NCBI GenBank assembly: GCA_045600965.1
Contig: JAZRYW010000001.1
Location: 1-44,273 of the forward strand
DNA length: 44,273 nt
Origin: RGIG6374 sp045600965
GTDB lineage: Bacteria; Bacteroidota; Bacteroidia; Bacteroidales; UBA932
Direction: 5' to 3'
The position numbers were made by a program, and so were the translations under genes. Positions 15,360 to 24,774 of the stretch are shown one piece after another. The notes below the pieces were generated by a model, which saw only the letters and a program-made list of their open reading frames with translations, was not told the DNA's origin and made no database searches. The first letter of the stretch is position 1. Each line of letters opens with the position of its first letter.

Positions 15360-17237
15360 TCAGAAACTGAATGTAGTCTGGGCGGATATGCCCGAATCAC
15401 ATAGCCTGAGGTCAGCCCTCAGGCTTTTTCCGTTACTGTAGGTGACCATAAGGTAGGCGTTCCATCCGCGCCCGTAGTATGCTTTCGATGCGAATGTGCC
15501 GGGAAGGTTCTGTTCGTAGAGATATATCCTTGAATCCCAGCCGTCTGTGGAATGAAAGGTGACCCTGGCCGATATCTGCAGATGCTTGAGCCCCAGCGAT
15601 GCCTGCTGGTAAACCGCGTACCCGGCAGTTCCGTCCGGCGCCAGGACACCCGATGCGCGGGAGCTCAGGGTCAGGAGTCTGCAAAGATGCCAGCTGACGG
15701 TGGCGTATGCAGTGGCTTTCAGGGCGTTGAGGTTGCTCTGCCAGTCGGCTGCGGCTTTGATTGTGATGCCGACCGCCCCTCCCTCGCGGGACAGCAATGC
15801 TGAGCCCTTTATTCTGCCCGAAGGGTTGGGAATCCTGTACCGGGCGTGCGGATGGTATGCCGCGTCGGCCTGAAAGGTCAGGCTCCATCCTGCCGATGGC
15901 ATAAGGGCTGCCGAGATTGTGGCCCCGAACTGGTTGCTGCAGGATGAGAGTGTGCTGTACGCCCCTGCGTGGGTGGCTGTATAGCCGGGGGAGTAGGCTC
16001 GCAGCAGAAGGCCCAGTTCGGTGCCGTAAGACGGACTCCACACCGCTCCGGCAAGGGCTGCCGGAGACAGTCCGGGATCCACGGCAAATTCCCCGAACAG
16101 CCTGAAATCGCCGATGACGGACAGAAAGTCGCAGCCCGCATTGCCCCATATCCCGTCATACATCTGCAAAATGTTGTACTCCTGCGCCTTCCGGCCGTTG
16201 TGCCGGTTGTATCCATACGCTATGGCGGTCAGCCCTATCCTTGTCCCGTCCCCGCACCAGAATGCGTTGAATCCTCCGGCAAACTCATACATAGTCCTCC
16301 TTGCTGCAATCAGGGTTGGGGTGTCGTGATATCCGGAGGTGGAAATCGAGGTGTATCTGCCATCCTTGACCCTGGCGTCAACGGTGTTGGCGGATGCGAA
16401 AACAGAAAACGTGAACTGTTCCCTCCTGCCCGCGGATAAACTTGCCCCGATGCCGCGGAAGAAATTGTATTCGTCCGTGGACGAATAACGGGAAAACGAA
16501 TTGGCGTTTCTGCACAGAGATGACGGAGCGGCGGCAAACGATCCCTGGAAACTCTTGCTGACAACAAGCCCCTGGCCGAACCTGGCTCTGAAGTCACCTG
16601 CAAACACGCTGAGCCTGTCGCCCCACCAGCATATCCCGCCTGAAAGGAAATCCGGCCGCCATCCGTCTGCAAGAGGCTCTCCGGCATCCTGTTCTGCAGT
16701 CAGCCCCCATTCCCAGGATTCGCCGGCAGATCCTTTGTAACGCAGCAGGGCGGAAGGGGATGAGTCCTGTAGCTTGAAAACGGATCTGAGCCTTATCTCG
16801 GATTCAACCCTCATCGTGGAGTCCCTTGCCTGACCTGCGGCATAATCCGTTGAGAAATCAATGAACGGTGATATCCTGGAGACGGTGCCGGCATCGAATC
16901 CGTCAAGCATCGCCAGCTCCGCCGCTGACAGAATATCGCCCGTGACGGAGCGGTATTCAATCACCGATGCCGCCTGAAAGGGGCTGAACAGCCCTGTGGA
17001 AATGAGTTTCCTTCTTGACATACAGTTGATTTTCAAAGGGTTCGAAATCCAGTAGCTGTATTGCTCCAGTTTCACCCCGGCCTCCGGATCTCCGCCTTCC
17101 TGGGCCATCTGTTCAATCCCGTCGAGGATTGCCGCCGGCAAATTCTGGCAATGACAGCTCCGAAAGTTGATAAAAAAGAAAACAGCCGCTTCTGCGGCCG
17201 TAACGAGGAGCCGGGCTCCGAAATTCTCACGCCACAT
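15360..17237 (-). CDS. Outer-membrane barrel with N-terminal helix-hairpin-helix domain
   Basis: About 625 aa. After a signal-like hydrophobic segment (AAEAAVFFFINF), residues about 60-130 form ComEA-like helix-hairpin-helix units (NPLKINCMSRRKLISTG, LTGDILSAAELAMLDGF-type repeat), followed by a long beta-rich region with alternating aromatics ending TTFSF, typical of an outer-membrane barrel. HhH domains usually touch DNA, so a role in DNA binding or uptake at the surface is possible but unproven. I chose the ATG at 17237 over one at 17267 because a strong promoter -7 element covers 17265-17272. It is convergent with mltD with no gap. Confidence 0.7.
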   Translation of the reverse strand: MWRENFGARLLVTAAEAAVFFFINFRSCHCQNLPAAILDGIEQMAQEGGDPEAGVKLEQYSYWISNPLKINCMSRRKLISTGLFSPFQAASVIEYRSVTGDILSAAELAMLDGFDAGTVSRISPFIDFSTDYAAGQARDSTMRVESEIRLRSVFKLQDSSPSALLRYKGSAGESWEWGLTAEQDAGEPLADGWRPDFLSGGICWWGDRLSVFAGDFRARFGQGLVVSKSFQGSFAAAPSSLCRNANSFSRYSSTDEYNFFRGIGASLSAGRREQFTFSVFASANTVDARVKDGRYTSISTSGYHDTPTLIAARRTMYEFAGGFNAFWCGDGTRIGLTAIAYGYNRHNGRKAQEYNILQMYDGIWGNAGCDFLSVIGDFRLFGEFAVDPGLSPAALAGAVWSPSYGTELGLLLRAYSPGYTATHAGAYSTLSSCSNQFGATISAALMPSAGWSLTFQADAAYHPHARYRIPNPSGRIKGSALLSREGGAVGITIKAAADWQSNLNALKATAYATVSWHLCRLLTLSSRASGVLAPDGTAGYAVYQQASLGLKHLQISARVTFHSTDGWDSRIYLYEQNLPGTFASKAYYGRGWNAYLMVTYSNGKSLRADLRLCDSGISAQTTFSF

Positions 17238-17264
17238 ATCTTCTTCACATAAAAGATTACAATT

Positions 17265-17295
17265 CAAAAATAAACGTTATTTTTGTATTTTCAAA
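17265..17295 (-). promoter_or_regulatory. Promoter of the HhH barrel gene, overlapping the hpt promoter
   Basis: On the minus strand: TTTG (17292-17295), exactly 19 bp, TATTTTTG (17265-17272). On the plus strand a TATTTTTG at 17278-17285 lies within the same 30 bp and points to hpt, so the two promoters are face to face and could interfere. Confidence 0.65.
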
Positions 17296-17302
17296 GAGTA
17301 AT

Positions 17303-17851
17303 ATGGACAGACTGAAGATCCACGACAAATACTTCGTTCCTTATATCAGCCACGCTGATATTTCCGCAGCGATTGACAAGCTGGCGGCCCGTATGAACAA
17401 TGATTTCCGCAACAGCGACAGGGCTCCCGTGTTCCTGTGCATACTCAACGGGTCGATTGTCTTCACAGGTGAACTGATGCAGCGCCTCGACTTCCCTCTT
17501 GAACTGTCCAGCGTAAGGGTGAGTTCCTACAGCGGGGTAACCAGCACCGGCGTCTTGAATACCGTCGTGGGATTGAATTCCAATATGGAGGGGAGAACAG
17601 TGGTCATCGTGGAGGATATAGTGGATACAGGGAAGACCATACGCTTCCTTCACGACCACGTGCTGGAACGGGGCGCCGCTGAAGTGCGCGTGTGCACCCT
17701 GCTGTGCAAGAGGGATGTCTATGACGGAGACGTGCCGCTCGATTATGTTGCAATCGACGTTGAAAACAAGTTTCTCGTAGGCTTCGGACTGGACTATGAC
17801 CAGTTCGGGCGGAATACGGAGGATATTTATATTCTGGAAGATAACCAGTGA
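17303..17851 (+). CDS. hpt: Hypoxanthine phosphoribosyltransferase
   Basis: A 182-aa type I phosphoribosyltransferase for purine salvage, making IMP/GMP from hypoxanthine/guanine and PRPP. The PRPP-binding motif VVIVEDIVDTGKTI is at about 100-113, the flexible loop SSYSGVTSTG at 75-83, and the base-contact region KRDVYDGDVPLDYVA plus VGFGLDYDQFGRN near the end matches Hpt of other Bacteroidales. It leads an operon with adk. Confidence 0.93.
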   Translation: MDRLKIHDKYFVPYISHADISAAIDKLAARMNNDFRNSDRAPVFLCILNGSIVFTGELMQRLDFPLELSSVRVSSYSGVTSTGVLNTVVGLNSNMEGRTVVIVEDIVDTGKTIRFLHDHVLERGAAEVRVCTLLCKRDVYDGDVPLDYVAIDVENKFLVGFGLDYDQFGRNTEDIYILEDNQ

Positions 17852-17857
17852 ATCACA

Positions 17858-18430
17858 ATGAAATACTACATTCTTTTCGGCCCTCCCGGTGCGGGCAAAG
17901 GCACCCAGGCTTCATCTCTTGTTGAACGTTACAACCTCAGGCACATTTCCACAGGCGACCTTCTGCGCAGGGAGATGGCGGCCGGGACAGCCCTCGGCAT
18001 CCAGGCAAAAGGCCTCATCGAGGCAGGCTGCCTCGTGCCGGACGAAGTGGTGGAGGGTATGATAGAGAGCGAGTTCGAACGCGCAGGAGATGTCGCAGGC
18101 TTTCTCCTCGACGGCTTCCCCCGCACTCTGGAACAGGCCTCTGCGCTTGACAGGATACTTTCCAAAAAAGGGGAATCAGTGACGTCCGTCATTTCCATTA
18201 TGATTCCCGATGCAATGATAATCGACCGTATCACCGGACGCGCCGCCGTCGAGGGCCGCAGGGATGATGCCGACGTCGAGGTCATAAAGACCCGCATCGC
18301 CACCTACCACAACCAGACCGAACCGCTTGTCGACTGGTACAGGAAGGCCGGCAAATATGTCGAGATAGACGGTACTCCTTCAATTCCCGAGGTGACCGCG
18401 AGCATATTCAAAGCGATTGACAACAACTGA
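17858..18430 (+). CDS. adk: Adenylate kinase
   Basis: A 190-aa kinase catalysing AMP + ATP to 2 ADP. P-loop GPPGAGKGTQ (8-17), AMP-binding STGDLLRREM and FLLDGFPRT, then a short LID (RITGRAAVEGRRDDADVE region) without zinc cysteines, the short form usual in this phylum. It starts 6 nt after hpt and precedes the ABC transporter by 12 nt. Confidence 0.95.
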   Translation: MKYYILFGPPGAGKGTQASSLVERYNLRHISTGDLLRREMAAGTALGIQAKGLIEAGCLVPDEVVEGMIESEFERAGDVAGFLLDGFPRTLEQASALDRILSKKGESVTSVISIMIPDAMIIDRITGRAAVEGRRDDADVEVIKTRIATYHNQTEPLVDWYRKAGKYVEIDGTPSIPEVTASIFKAIDNN

Positions 18431-18442
18431 GAATCTGGCAAT

Positions 18443-21340
18443 ATGAATGATATCACCCTTTCCGGCCTGCTGAACCTTTTCGCCCTGTTCGGCGCTCAGT
18501 CCAAACTTCCCAAGGAGGAGGCAATGGCCAAGGTTACCGAATATCTCAACAGGTTCTATGGCGTCCGAAACGTCTCATCATATCTCAACCTCTACACTGA
18601 TCTCCGCGATTTCTACGACGATGATCCGGAAATCGACTTCGAAATGATGGTCGACGGTGTGTGCGGGAAGCTCAGGAGCCAGGTGCGCGCGGATGAGAAG
18701 ATGCCTACCCTGATGAGGCTTATGGAGTTCTGCAGCACTATGGGAGCAGATTCGTCGAATCCTCTTTTCTCAAGGGTTTCGCAGCAGTTCGAGATCTCCG
18801 ACGATGTTTTTACGGAATTGCTCAACTTCCTTTCCGCAAAGGAGTCGGAAAAGGTCCTTGTCATCGATCTGCCTGAAGACTACGGCAAGCTCAAGACCCT
18901 GTATCTCGAAAAGAACGGCAAGCTGTACTTCTCCTATTCAGGCAGCCGCAGCCTCTGGTACAATGACGTGGCGGTGCTTCCGGACGTGTTCCAGGTATGG
19001 GAACAGAGCGGTATCATCAAGAGCAACCATTTCCCTCCATTCTATTTCTCTTCCATCATCGCGCGCTATTCCCACTGGACACAGGAGAAGAGCGTAGAGC
19101 TGTGCGGCCGGGACATCAACTTCCGCTTCGAACAGGGCGGGGACAATGGTATGCACAATCTCAGTTTCACGCTCCGCAGCGGTGAACTCGTCGCTATTAT
19201 GGGCGGCAGCGGAGTCGGCAAGTCAACTCTGCTCTCCCTGCTGAACGGAAACCTTCTGCCGCAGAGCGGAAGCATAACCATAAACGGTCACGACATAAAG
19301 GAGCCCGAGGCAAAGAAGATGATAGGCTTTGTGCCCCAGGACGACCTTCTGATAGAGGAGCTCACAGTCTACCAGAACCTCTGGTACACTGCAAGGTTCT
19401 GCTTCGCCTCGATGCCCGACAATGAGCTGGACGAAAGGGTTATGGATGTCCTCACTCAGCTGGGACTTGACCAGGCGCGCGACCTCAAGGTCGGTTCACC
19501 GGTCAACAAATACATCTCCGGCGGCCAGCGCAAGCGCCTTAACATAGCCTTGGAACTCATACGTGAGCCTGCCATCCTTTTCCTTGACGAGCCCACCTCC
19601 GGACTTTCATCCACCGACACCGAGAAGGTGATCAACCTCCTGAAGGAACAGACCAACAAGGGCCGTCTTATAGTGGTAAACATTCACCAGCCTTCTTCCG
19701 ATGTCTACAAGCTGTTCGACCGCCTGTGGCTTCTTGACAAAGGCGGATATCCCGTGTATGACGGCAACCCCATCGAAGCGGTCAGCTACTTCAAGCGGGC
19801 TGCCGACTATGCCGATTTCAGTTCGTCGACCTGCCCCACCTGCGGCAACGTCAATCCGGAAATCGTGCTGAACATCATCGACGAGAAGAAAATCGACAGC
19901 AACGGCCTTCTGTCCGACGAGAGGAAGTTCACGCCGAAGCAGTGGCACGAAATGTATCTCCAGAACCGTCCTGAGATGCCTCAGGTGGAAAAGACGGACA
20001 TCCCTCCATCAGACCAGAAGCGTCCCGGCGTGTTCAAGCAGTTCCTGATATTCTTCCGCAGGAATGTCAGTACGAAACTCACCAACCTGCAGTATATATT
20101 CGTGACTCTGCTCGAGGCTCCCGTGCTCGCGGCCATCTGCGCATTCCTTACGAAATATACTCCCGACAGCGGCATATATTCCATTATGGATAACAAGAAC
20201 CTGCCGTCCTACCTCTTTATGGCCATAATCGTTGCCATATTCCTCGGTATGAGCGGCAGTGCAGAAGAGATAATCCGCGACCGTGCGCTGCTCAAGAGGG
20301 AGAAGTTCCTGAGCCTTTCCTACAAGAGCTACATAGCGTCAAAGATTGTATATATGGCGGTTGTCTGCCTTGTCCAGACCCTTCTTTTCATCATGGTGGG
20401 CAACAGCATCGTCGGCATAGGCGGTATGTTCTGGATATGGTGGCTGATACTGTTCGCATCGGCTTTCCTCTCCGCGCTGATAGGGCTGATGCTCTCCCAG
20501 AATATGAACTCCGTCGTGGCGATTTACATATCCATCCCTCTGCTGCTCATTCCCCAGATATTGCTCTGCGGCCTTGTGGTGAGTTTCGAGGACCTCAATT
20601 CGAAGAGCGAGACCGGAAACGTCCCTGTCATAGGCGACATAATACCGTCACGATGGTCATACGAGGCTCTCGCCGTGGCATCATATTCAATGAATCCCTA
20701 CGAGGCTCCCTTCTATCGGCAGGACCGTCAGCGCTATGAGGCTTTGTATTACGACCAGTCATTTGCATACGAACTGGAGTCGAGAGTGGAGAATATCCGC
20801 AGCGAGCAGGAGCAGGGCAGGGAGGTCAACCCCCAACACAGGGCTGTGCTTGAGTCGGAACTTCCCCGACTGTCCCAAGTCACCGGTATCGGGGAGTATT
20901 CGGGAGACTGGTCGTACGATTCCCTGATAGAGTATATCTCCTCGGCCCGCAAGGTGCTCTCGAAGAGATGCAACAAGACCACGCTTGCTCTTGACAAGGA
21001 GATCAACGCATTCATCAACGAACACGGCAAGGATGAACTTGTAAGCCGCAAACAGGCGAACTACAACCTCCAGCTTGAGAATCTGGTGCTCAACCGCAAC
21101 ACAGACCACATCTATTCCGTGGTCGGAAGCCACATCGTGCCCCGCAGCGGGTACATATTCCTGACCCCTCGCAGCCATAACGGACGGGCCCCCTTCTACA
21201 GTGGAGTCAAGGTTGTGGGCAGCAGGGAGATAGACACGGTCTGGTTCAATCTGGGAGTCCTCCTCGTGATGTGCCTGCTGGCCGGAATCTGTCTTTTCCT
21301 TGATTTTCCCGGAAAATTCATTAGAAAAGAGCATAATTGA
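18443..21340 (+). CDS. ABC transporter fusion, ABCG-like, with N-terminal regulatory domain
   Basis: A 965-aa half- or full-transporter. Residues 1-140 are helical and resemble a TerB-like domain; the ATPase follows with Walker A GGSGVGKST (about 254-262), signature SGGQRKR (about 358), Walker B ILFLDEPTSGL and H-loop NIHQPSSD; then a CPTC pair near 458, six or so membrane helices from about 560, and a long extracytoplasmic loop of about 190 residues before the last helix. Domain order ATPase-then-membrane is the ABCG/White type. Homologues are common in Bacteroidota; substrate unknown. Likely cotranscribed with hpt-adk, whose products supply and balance purine nucleotides, though no functional link is implied. 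Confidence 0.85.
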   Translation: MNDITLSGLLNLFALFGAQSKLPKEEAMAKVTEYLNRFYGVRNVSSYLNLYTDLRDFYDDDPEIDFEMMVDGVCGKLRSQVRADEKMPTLMRLMEFCSTMGADSSNPLFSRVSQQFEISDDVFTELLNFLSAKESEKVLVIDLPEDYGKLKTLYLEKNGKLYFSYSGSRSLWYNDVAVLPDVFQVWEQSGIIKSNHFPPFYFSSIIARYSHWTQEKSVELCGRDINFRFEQGGDNGMHNLSFTLRSGELVAIMGGSGVGKSTLLSLLNGNLLPQSGSITINGHDIKEPEAKKMIGFVPQDDLLIEELTVYQNLWYTARFCFASMPDNELDERVMDVLTQLGLDQARDLKVGSPVNKYISGGQRKRLNIALELIREPAILFLDEPTSGLSSTDTEKVINLLKEQTNKGRLIVVNIHQPSSDVYKLFDRLWLLDKGGYPVYDGNPIEAVSYFKRAADYADFSSSTCPTCGNVNPEIVLNIIDEKKIDSNGLLSDERKFTPKQWHEMYLQNRPEMPQVEKTDIPPSDQKRPGVFKQFLIFFRRNVSTKLTNLQYIFVTLLEAPVLAAICAFLTKYTPDSGIYSIMDNKNLPSYLFMAIIVAIFLGMSGSAEEIIRDRALLKREKFLSLSYKSYIASKIVYMAVVCLVQTLLFIMVGNSIVGIGGMFWIWWLILFASAFLSALIGLMLSQNMNSVVAIYISIPLLLIPQILLCGLVVSFEDLNSKSETGNVPVIGDIIPSRWSYEALAVASYSMNPYEAPFYRQDRQRYEALYYDQSFAYELESRVENIRSEQEQGREVNPQHRAVLESELPRLSQVTGIGEYSGDWSYDSLIEYISSARKVLSKRCNKTTLALDKEINAFINEHGKDELVSRKQANYNLQLENLVLNRNTDHIYSVVGSHIVPRSGYIFLTPRSHNGRAPFYSGVKVVGSREIDTVWFNLGVLLVMCLLAGICLFLDFPGKFIRKEHN

Positions 21341-21350
21341 TAATTTTTAA

Positions 21351-21358
21351 TATATTTG
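21351..21358 (+). promoter_or_regulatory. Candidate -7 element upstream of lipoprotein gene
   Basis: TATATTTG matches the TAnnTTTG consensus, 38 bp upstream of the lipoprotein ATG; no clear TTTG is present at the right distance upstream. Confidence 0.45.
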
Positions 21359-21396
21359 CAAACTGTTTCAGGACAAATCGTTAACTAAAAACTCAT

Positions 21397-22227
21397 ATGA
21401 AGAAACTCACACTTATTCTCCTTGCGGGACTGATGGCAGTAGCTCTCCCTTCCTGCAAAAACCAGGGAAAGAAGGCTGCCGATCAGGCAGCGCCTGCCGT
21501 AGAACAGACGGAAGAGGAAGAGGATATGGCAATACGCGCTCTCAAGGCCGATGCCGCAAACTTCCTCGAATCAGCTAAAAAAGTAAAGCAGATCCCTTTC
21601 CTGACTGCAAAGAATGACGGATCCCTCTCGCTTACCGACAAGGAACTGATGGTTAAGCCCGACTACCTTCTCGATCCCGCCATCGCCAACAATCTTGTGA
21701 CCCTCAACCAGAAATATGCTGTCACCAGCATGCTTTTCGTTGACCAGAAAATTGCTGAAATATACGATATGCCCACCGCTGACTTCAGCGCCGCAGCCGT
21801 AAAGCTCCTCACCGAAATCAACGACCCCGCATACACGGAATTCTTCAGCATCGCACCCGTTGACCTCGAGTCAAATGTCGAGGCTTTCGAGATTTTCGTA
21901 AAACAGGAATATGACGAAGGACGTGAGACCTTCTTCTGGCAGGCTTTCGCAGCAAGTATGGTTGAACAGGTTTACGTCGTAACCCGTGACATAGACAAGT
22001 TTATGCCTATGTTCACTGACGAGATCGCAACTGACGTGACCTTCAACTTCCTCTGCCTTCACGACAATCTCGCGAAGATGGTTGAACCCTACCCTGAAAT
22101 GGCTTCCCTCAACGCAGTTCTCGATCCTCTCTACGTGATCGACGCAATTTCCGTTGATCAGCTCAGGGACCAGCTTCTCCAGGTCAAGAGCGACATCGAG
22201 AGCGCACGCGCATACTTCCTCAAGTAA
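21397..22227 (+). CDS. Hypothetical lipoprotein
   Basis: A 276-aa lipoprotein with lipobox LPSC (Cys20) and an acidic, low-complexity linker (about 35-45, TEEEEDM). The rest is predominantly helical with no motif I recognise; it resembles uncharacterised conserved lipoproteins of Bacteroidales. Envelope location is clear, function is not. Own promoter candidate at 21351. Its stop abuts the end of the convergent priA gene with no gap. Confidence 0.7.
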   Translation: MKKLTLILLAGLMAVALPSCKNQGKKAADQAAPAVEQTEEEEDMAIRALKADAANFLESAKKVKQIPFLTAKNDGSLSLTDKELMVKPDYLLDPAIANNLVTLNQKYAVTSMLFVDQKIAEIYDMPTADFSAAAVKLLTEINDPAYTEFFSIAPVDLESNVEAFEIFVKQEYDEGRETFFWQAFAASMVEQVYVVTRDIDKFMPMFTDEIATDVTFNFLCLHDNLAKMVEPYPEMASLNAVLDPLYVIDAISVDQLRDQLLQVKSDIESARAYFLK

Positions 22228-24243
22228 TCAGGAAGGATCGACGTCCACGGACACCTGTGGAACCGTATTGAAGCCTTCGGCAGCAATGTCGAGGGCTTCT
22301 GTAATTTTTGCCTTGACCGTCGAAAGATTGCTGTCGCGGCGCAGCTTGACCCATATCTGTGATATGTAACGGTTGTTGATCCTGTCAACAGCAGGCGTCG
22401 CAGGGCCGAGAACCTCCATTACGCCGCAGCGCCCGAGCAGGCGGGCCAGATTGCCACAGTATCTTGAAAGCCTCCCTTCATACGAGTCCTTGACGGTGAT
22501 CTGCACCATCCTTACAAAAGGAGGGTAGGCGTACTTCCTGCGTTCATCCATCTGGATGTCCGATATCGGCATTCGGCCCTCACCGGCGCGGAACTCTTCG
22601 AACACCGGGTGGTCCGGCTGCATCGTCTGTATGAGCATTCTGCCCTGCACGCCGCGCCTTCCGGCCCTTCCGCACAGTTGCTTAAGCAGTTGGACGGCTC
22701 TTTCATCGGCCCTGAAATCCTGGTGGGCAAGCAGGGAATCCGCGCCAAGAGCCACTACCAGATTGAGGTTTTCGAAGTCGAAGCCCTTGCTTATCATCTG
22801 CGTTCCGACGAGAATGTCGGTCTTGCCGGAGGCAAAGGCCTTGAGAATGGCTTCCTCACGGGCCCTGCTTGAAATCGAGTCGGCATCGAAGCGTTCAATC
22901 ACGGCATCGGGGAACAATTCGTGGAGTTCCTCCTCGATCCTTTCGGTTCCTGCGCCCCTGGGGGAGAGCGATGCATTGCCGCATACCCCACACCTGTTGT
23001 CGAACACTCTGCCGTAGCCGCAATAGTGGCACGAAAGAGAATTGCTGAACTTGTGGTATGTGAGGCTGACATTGCAGTGCGGACACTTGGGTACATCACC
23101 GCACGAGCCGCACTGGACAACGGGGGAATAAGCCCTGCGCGACCTGAATACCATCACCTGGGCGTGATTCTCGAGACATTTCGATATGGCGTTGACACTG
23201 CGCTGCGTGAACGAACCGCGCATATTGGACAGCCTTCGGGCCATACGCTCGTCGACTATCTCCACGTCGGGGGCGATCGACCTGTGGAACTGCTGTTTCA
23301 GCTCCACCAGACGGTAGCGGCCGATCTTGACGTTGTAGAGCGATTCAAGAGAGGGCGTGGCACTTCCAAGGACAGTTGCGGAACCCTTCATCCTTGCGAG
23401 CATCAATGCGGCATCCCTGCCGTTGTAGCGGGGTGCGGGGTCGTCCTGCTTGTAGGAAGGGTCGTGCTCCTCGTCGATTATGATCAGAGAAAGCTTCCTG
23501 AATGGCAGGAATATGGCGGAGCGTGTGCCCAGCACTATGAAAGGCTTGCCTGAACGGTCCTTCAGGTCCTCGAAAAGCTTCCTTTTCTGCACAGCGGTGG
23601 TCTTGGAGTGATATACCCTGAGCGATTCGCCGAATACGGCCGCCAGCCTCTCACTCAGCTGCCGTGACACTGCAATCTCAGGAACCAGGTAGAGTACGCA
23701 GCCGCCATTTCGCAGCGCTTCCCTCGCAAGAGTCATATAGATTTCGGTCTTGCCGCTCCCGGTAACACCTTTGAGCAGCACCGGAAGACCAGTCCCGAAT
23801 CCGTCCCTTATGCTGTCCGCCGCGGCCTTCTGCGCTTCCGACAGGTCGGGCGCGTCCATTCCGGAACTTGCCCTTCCGCCGGAACCTGCCTTGCCGCTGC
23901 GTTCCACCTGCTTGCGGAACTCGTGAGGGTAGGCGCAGCGGAAAACCTCACCGCAGGTGCACATATAGTAGTCGGCCAGAGCTTTCCAGAACTTGATTTC
24001 ACCGGCTGTGACCATCGGTGTGTCCTTGATGGCGGTTATGTCCTTGACACGCTGCGGCTCTATGTCCCTGAGTTCGTAGAACACCTCTTCCACGACGCCC
24101 AGCAGGCTTCTTCCCCTCAGTGTCACGCTGACCCAGCTGCCTGCGAATATGCCGTCGGCAAACGCCTCGGGCACTCCGTAGGTGACGCTTCCCTTCCATT
24201 TGATTGGAAGTATTACGTTGACATACATTTTCTGTACACTCAT
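22228..24243 (-). CDS. priA: Primosomal replication helicase PriA
   Basis: A 671-aa superfamily 2 helicase that restarts stalled forks. An N-terminal 3'-DNA-binding domain (1-110), helicase core with GVTGSGKTEIYM (Walker A), IIIDEEHDPSYKQ (DEEH box) and LGSATPSLES, then a zinc-binding region with eight cysteines (CGSCGDVPKC, SCHYCGYG, CGVCG) and the GTERIEEEL and QMISKGFDFENL motifs. The usual NRRGY segment reads RSRRAY. It is divergent from the Fur-family gene. Confidence 0.95.
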   Translation of the reverse strand: MSVQKMYVNVILPIKWKGSVTYGVPEAFADGIFAGSWVSVTLRGRSLLGVVEEVFYELRDIEPQRVKDITAIKDTPMVTAGEIKFWKALADYYMCTCGEVFRCAYPHEFRKQVERSGKAGSGGRASSGMDAPDLSEAQKAAADSIRDGFGTGLPVLLKGVTGSGKTEIYMTLAREALRNGGCVLYLVPEIAVSRQLSERLAAVFGESLRVYHSKTTAVQKRKLFEDLKDRSGKPFIVLGTRSAIFLPFRKLSLIIIDEEHDPSYKQDDPAPRYNGRDAALMLARMKGSATVLGSATPSLESLYNVKIGRYRLVELKQQFHRSIAPDVEIVDERMARRLSNMRGSFTQRSVNAISKCLENHAQVMVFRSRRAYSPVVQCGSCGDVPKCPHCNVSLTYHKFSNSLSCHYCGYGRVFDNRCGVCGNASLSPRGAGTERIEEELHELFPDAVIERFDADSISSRAREEAILKAFASGKTDILVGTQMISKGFDFENLNLVVALGADSLLAHQDFRADERAVQLLKQLCGRAGRRGVQGRMLIQTMQPDHPVFEEFRAGEGRMPISDIQMDERRKYAYPPFVRMVQITVKDSYEGRLSRYCGNLARLLGRCGVMEVLGPATPAVDRINNRYISQIWVKLRRDSNLSTVKAKITEALDIAAEGFNTVPQVSVDVDPS

Positions 24244-24268
24244 ACCGAAATGTGAAGATAGTCACTTA

Positions 24269-24286
24269 TTTTCATTATAATGAAAA
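24269..24286. promoter_or_regulatory. 18-bp palindrome, probable Fur-family operator
   Basis: TTTTCATTATAATGAAAA is a perfect palindrome centred at 24277/24278. It shares the ATTATAAT core with PerR/Fur boxes, lies between priA and a Fur-family gene, and covers the -33 region of that gene's promoter. Autorepression is the likely function. It is also flanked by an 11-bp direct repeat TCACTTATTTT (24262-24272 and 24288-24298). Confidence 0.65.
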
Positions 24287-24300
24287 ATCACTTATTTTTG
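24270..24300 (+). promoter_or_regulatory. Promoter of the Fur-family operon
   Basis: TTTC (24270-24273), 19 bp, TATTTTTG (24293-24300). The -33 element lies within the palindrome, so an occupied operator would block initiation. The fur-like ATG is 22 nt downstream. Confidence 0.6.
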
Positions 24301-24321
24301 TGAGGATTTATCCGAGCATTT

Positions 24322-24774
24322 ATGCCCACTCCTGTCAGACATACCAAGAACACACGCGAACTGCTGCGGGCGCACGACCTCAAGGCCACGCCGCAGCGTG
24401 TGCTTATCTACGACAAGATGTGCGAAATGGTCCACGCCTGTGCGGACAGCATCTTTCGCGAGGTGTGCGACGGCCCTCTGCCGCTGTCGGTGGCGACGGT
24501 GTACAATGTACTCGAGACCTTTGAGGAGAAGGGACTTGTAAAACGCAGGCCTACATCTTCCAAGAAGGTGTTCTACGACATCAACACCTTCCCCCACTGC
24601 CATCTCTACAGCAGGGATGAGGAAGTCCTGACCGACCTTTTCGACTACGAACTGCAGTCTGTGGTCACCGACTACCTGAAGACCCGCAAGCTGAAGAATT
24701 TCACCTGGACTGACGTGGATATCCAGATAAACGGAAATTCAAGGAAAAACAACAGAAAAATCATAAAGAAATGA
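24322..24774 (+). CDS. Fur-family transcriptional regulator, lacking CxxC zinc site
   Basis: A 150-aa Fur/PerR-type regulator. The N-terminal winged helix is clear: LKATPQRVLIYDKM and the recognition segment LPLSVATVYNVLETFEEKGLVKR (ATVYN near 58-62). In the dimerisation domain the usual HxHxxCxxC region reads FPHCHLYSRDEE (90-101), so both CxxC pairs are gone; His92 and His94 remain. Metal or peroxide sensing is thus uncertain. Its frame overlaps the next gene as ATGA. An 18-bp palindrome at the promoter suggests autoregulation. Confidence 0.85.
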   Translation: MPTPVRHTKNTRELLRAHDLKATPQRVLIYDKMCEMVHACADSIFREVCDGPLPLSVATVYNVLETFEEKGLVKRRPTSSKKVFYDINTFPHCHLYSRDEEVLTDLFDYELQSVVTDYLKTRKLKNFTWTDVDIQINGNSRKNNRKIIKK

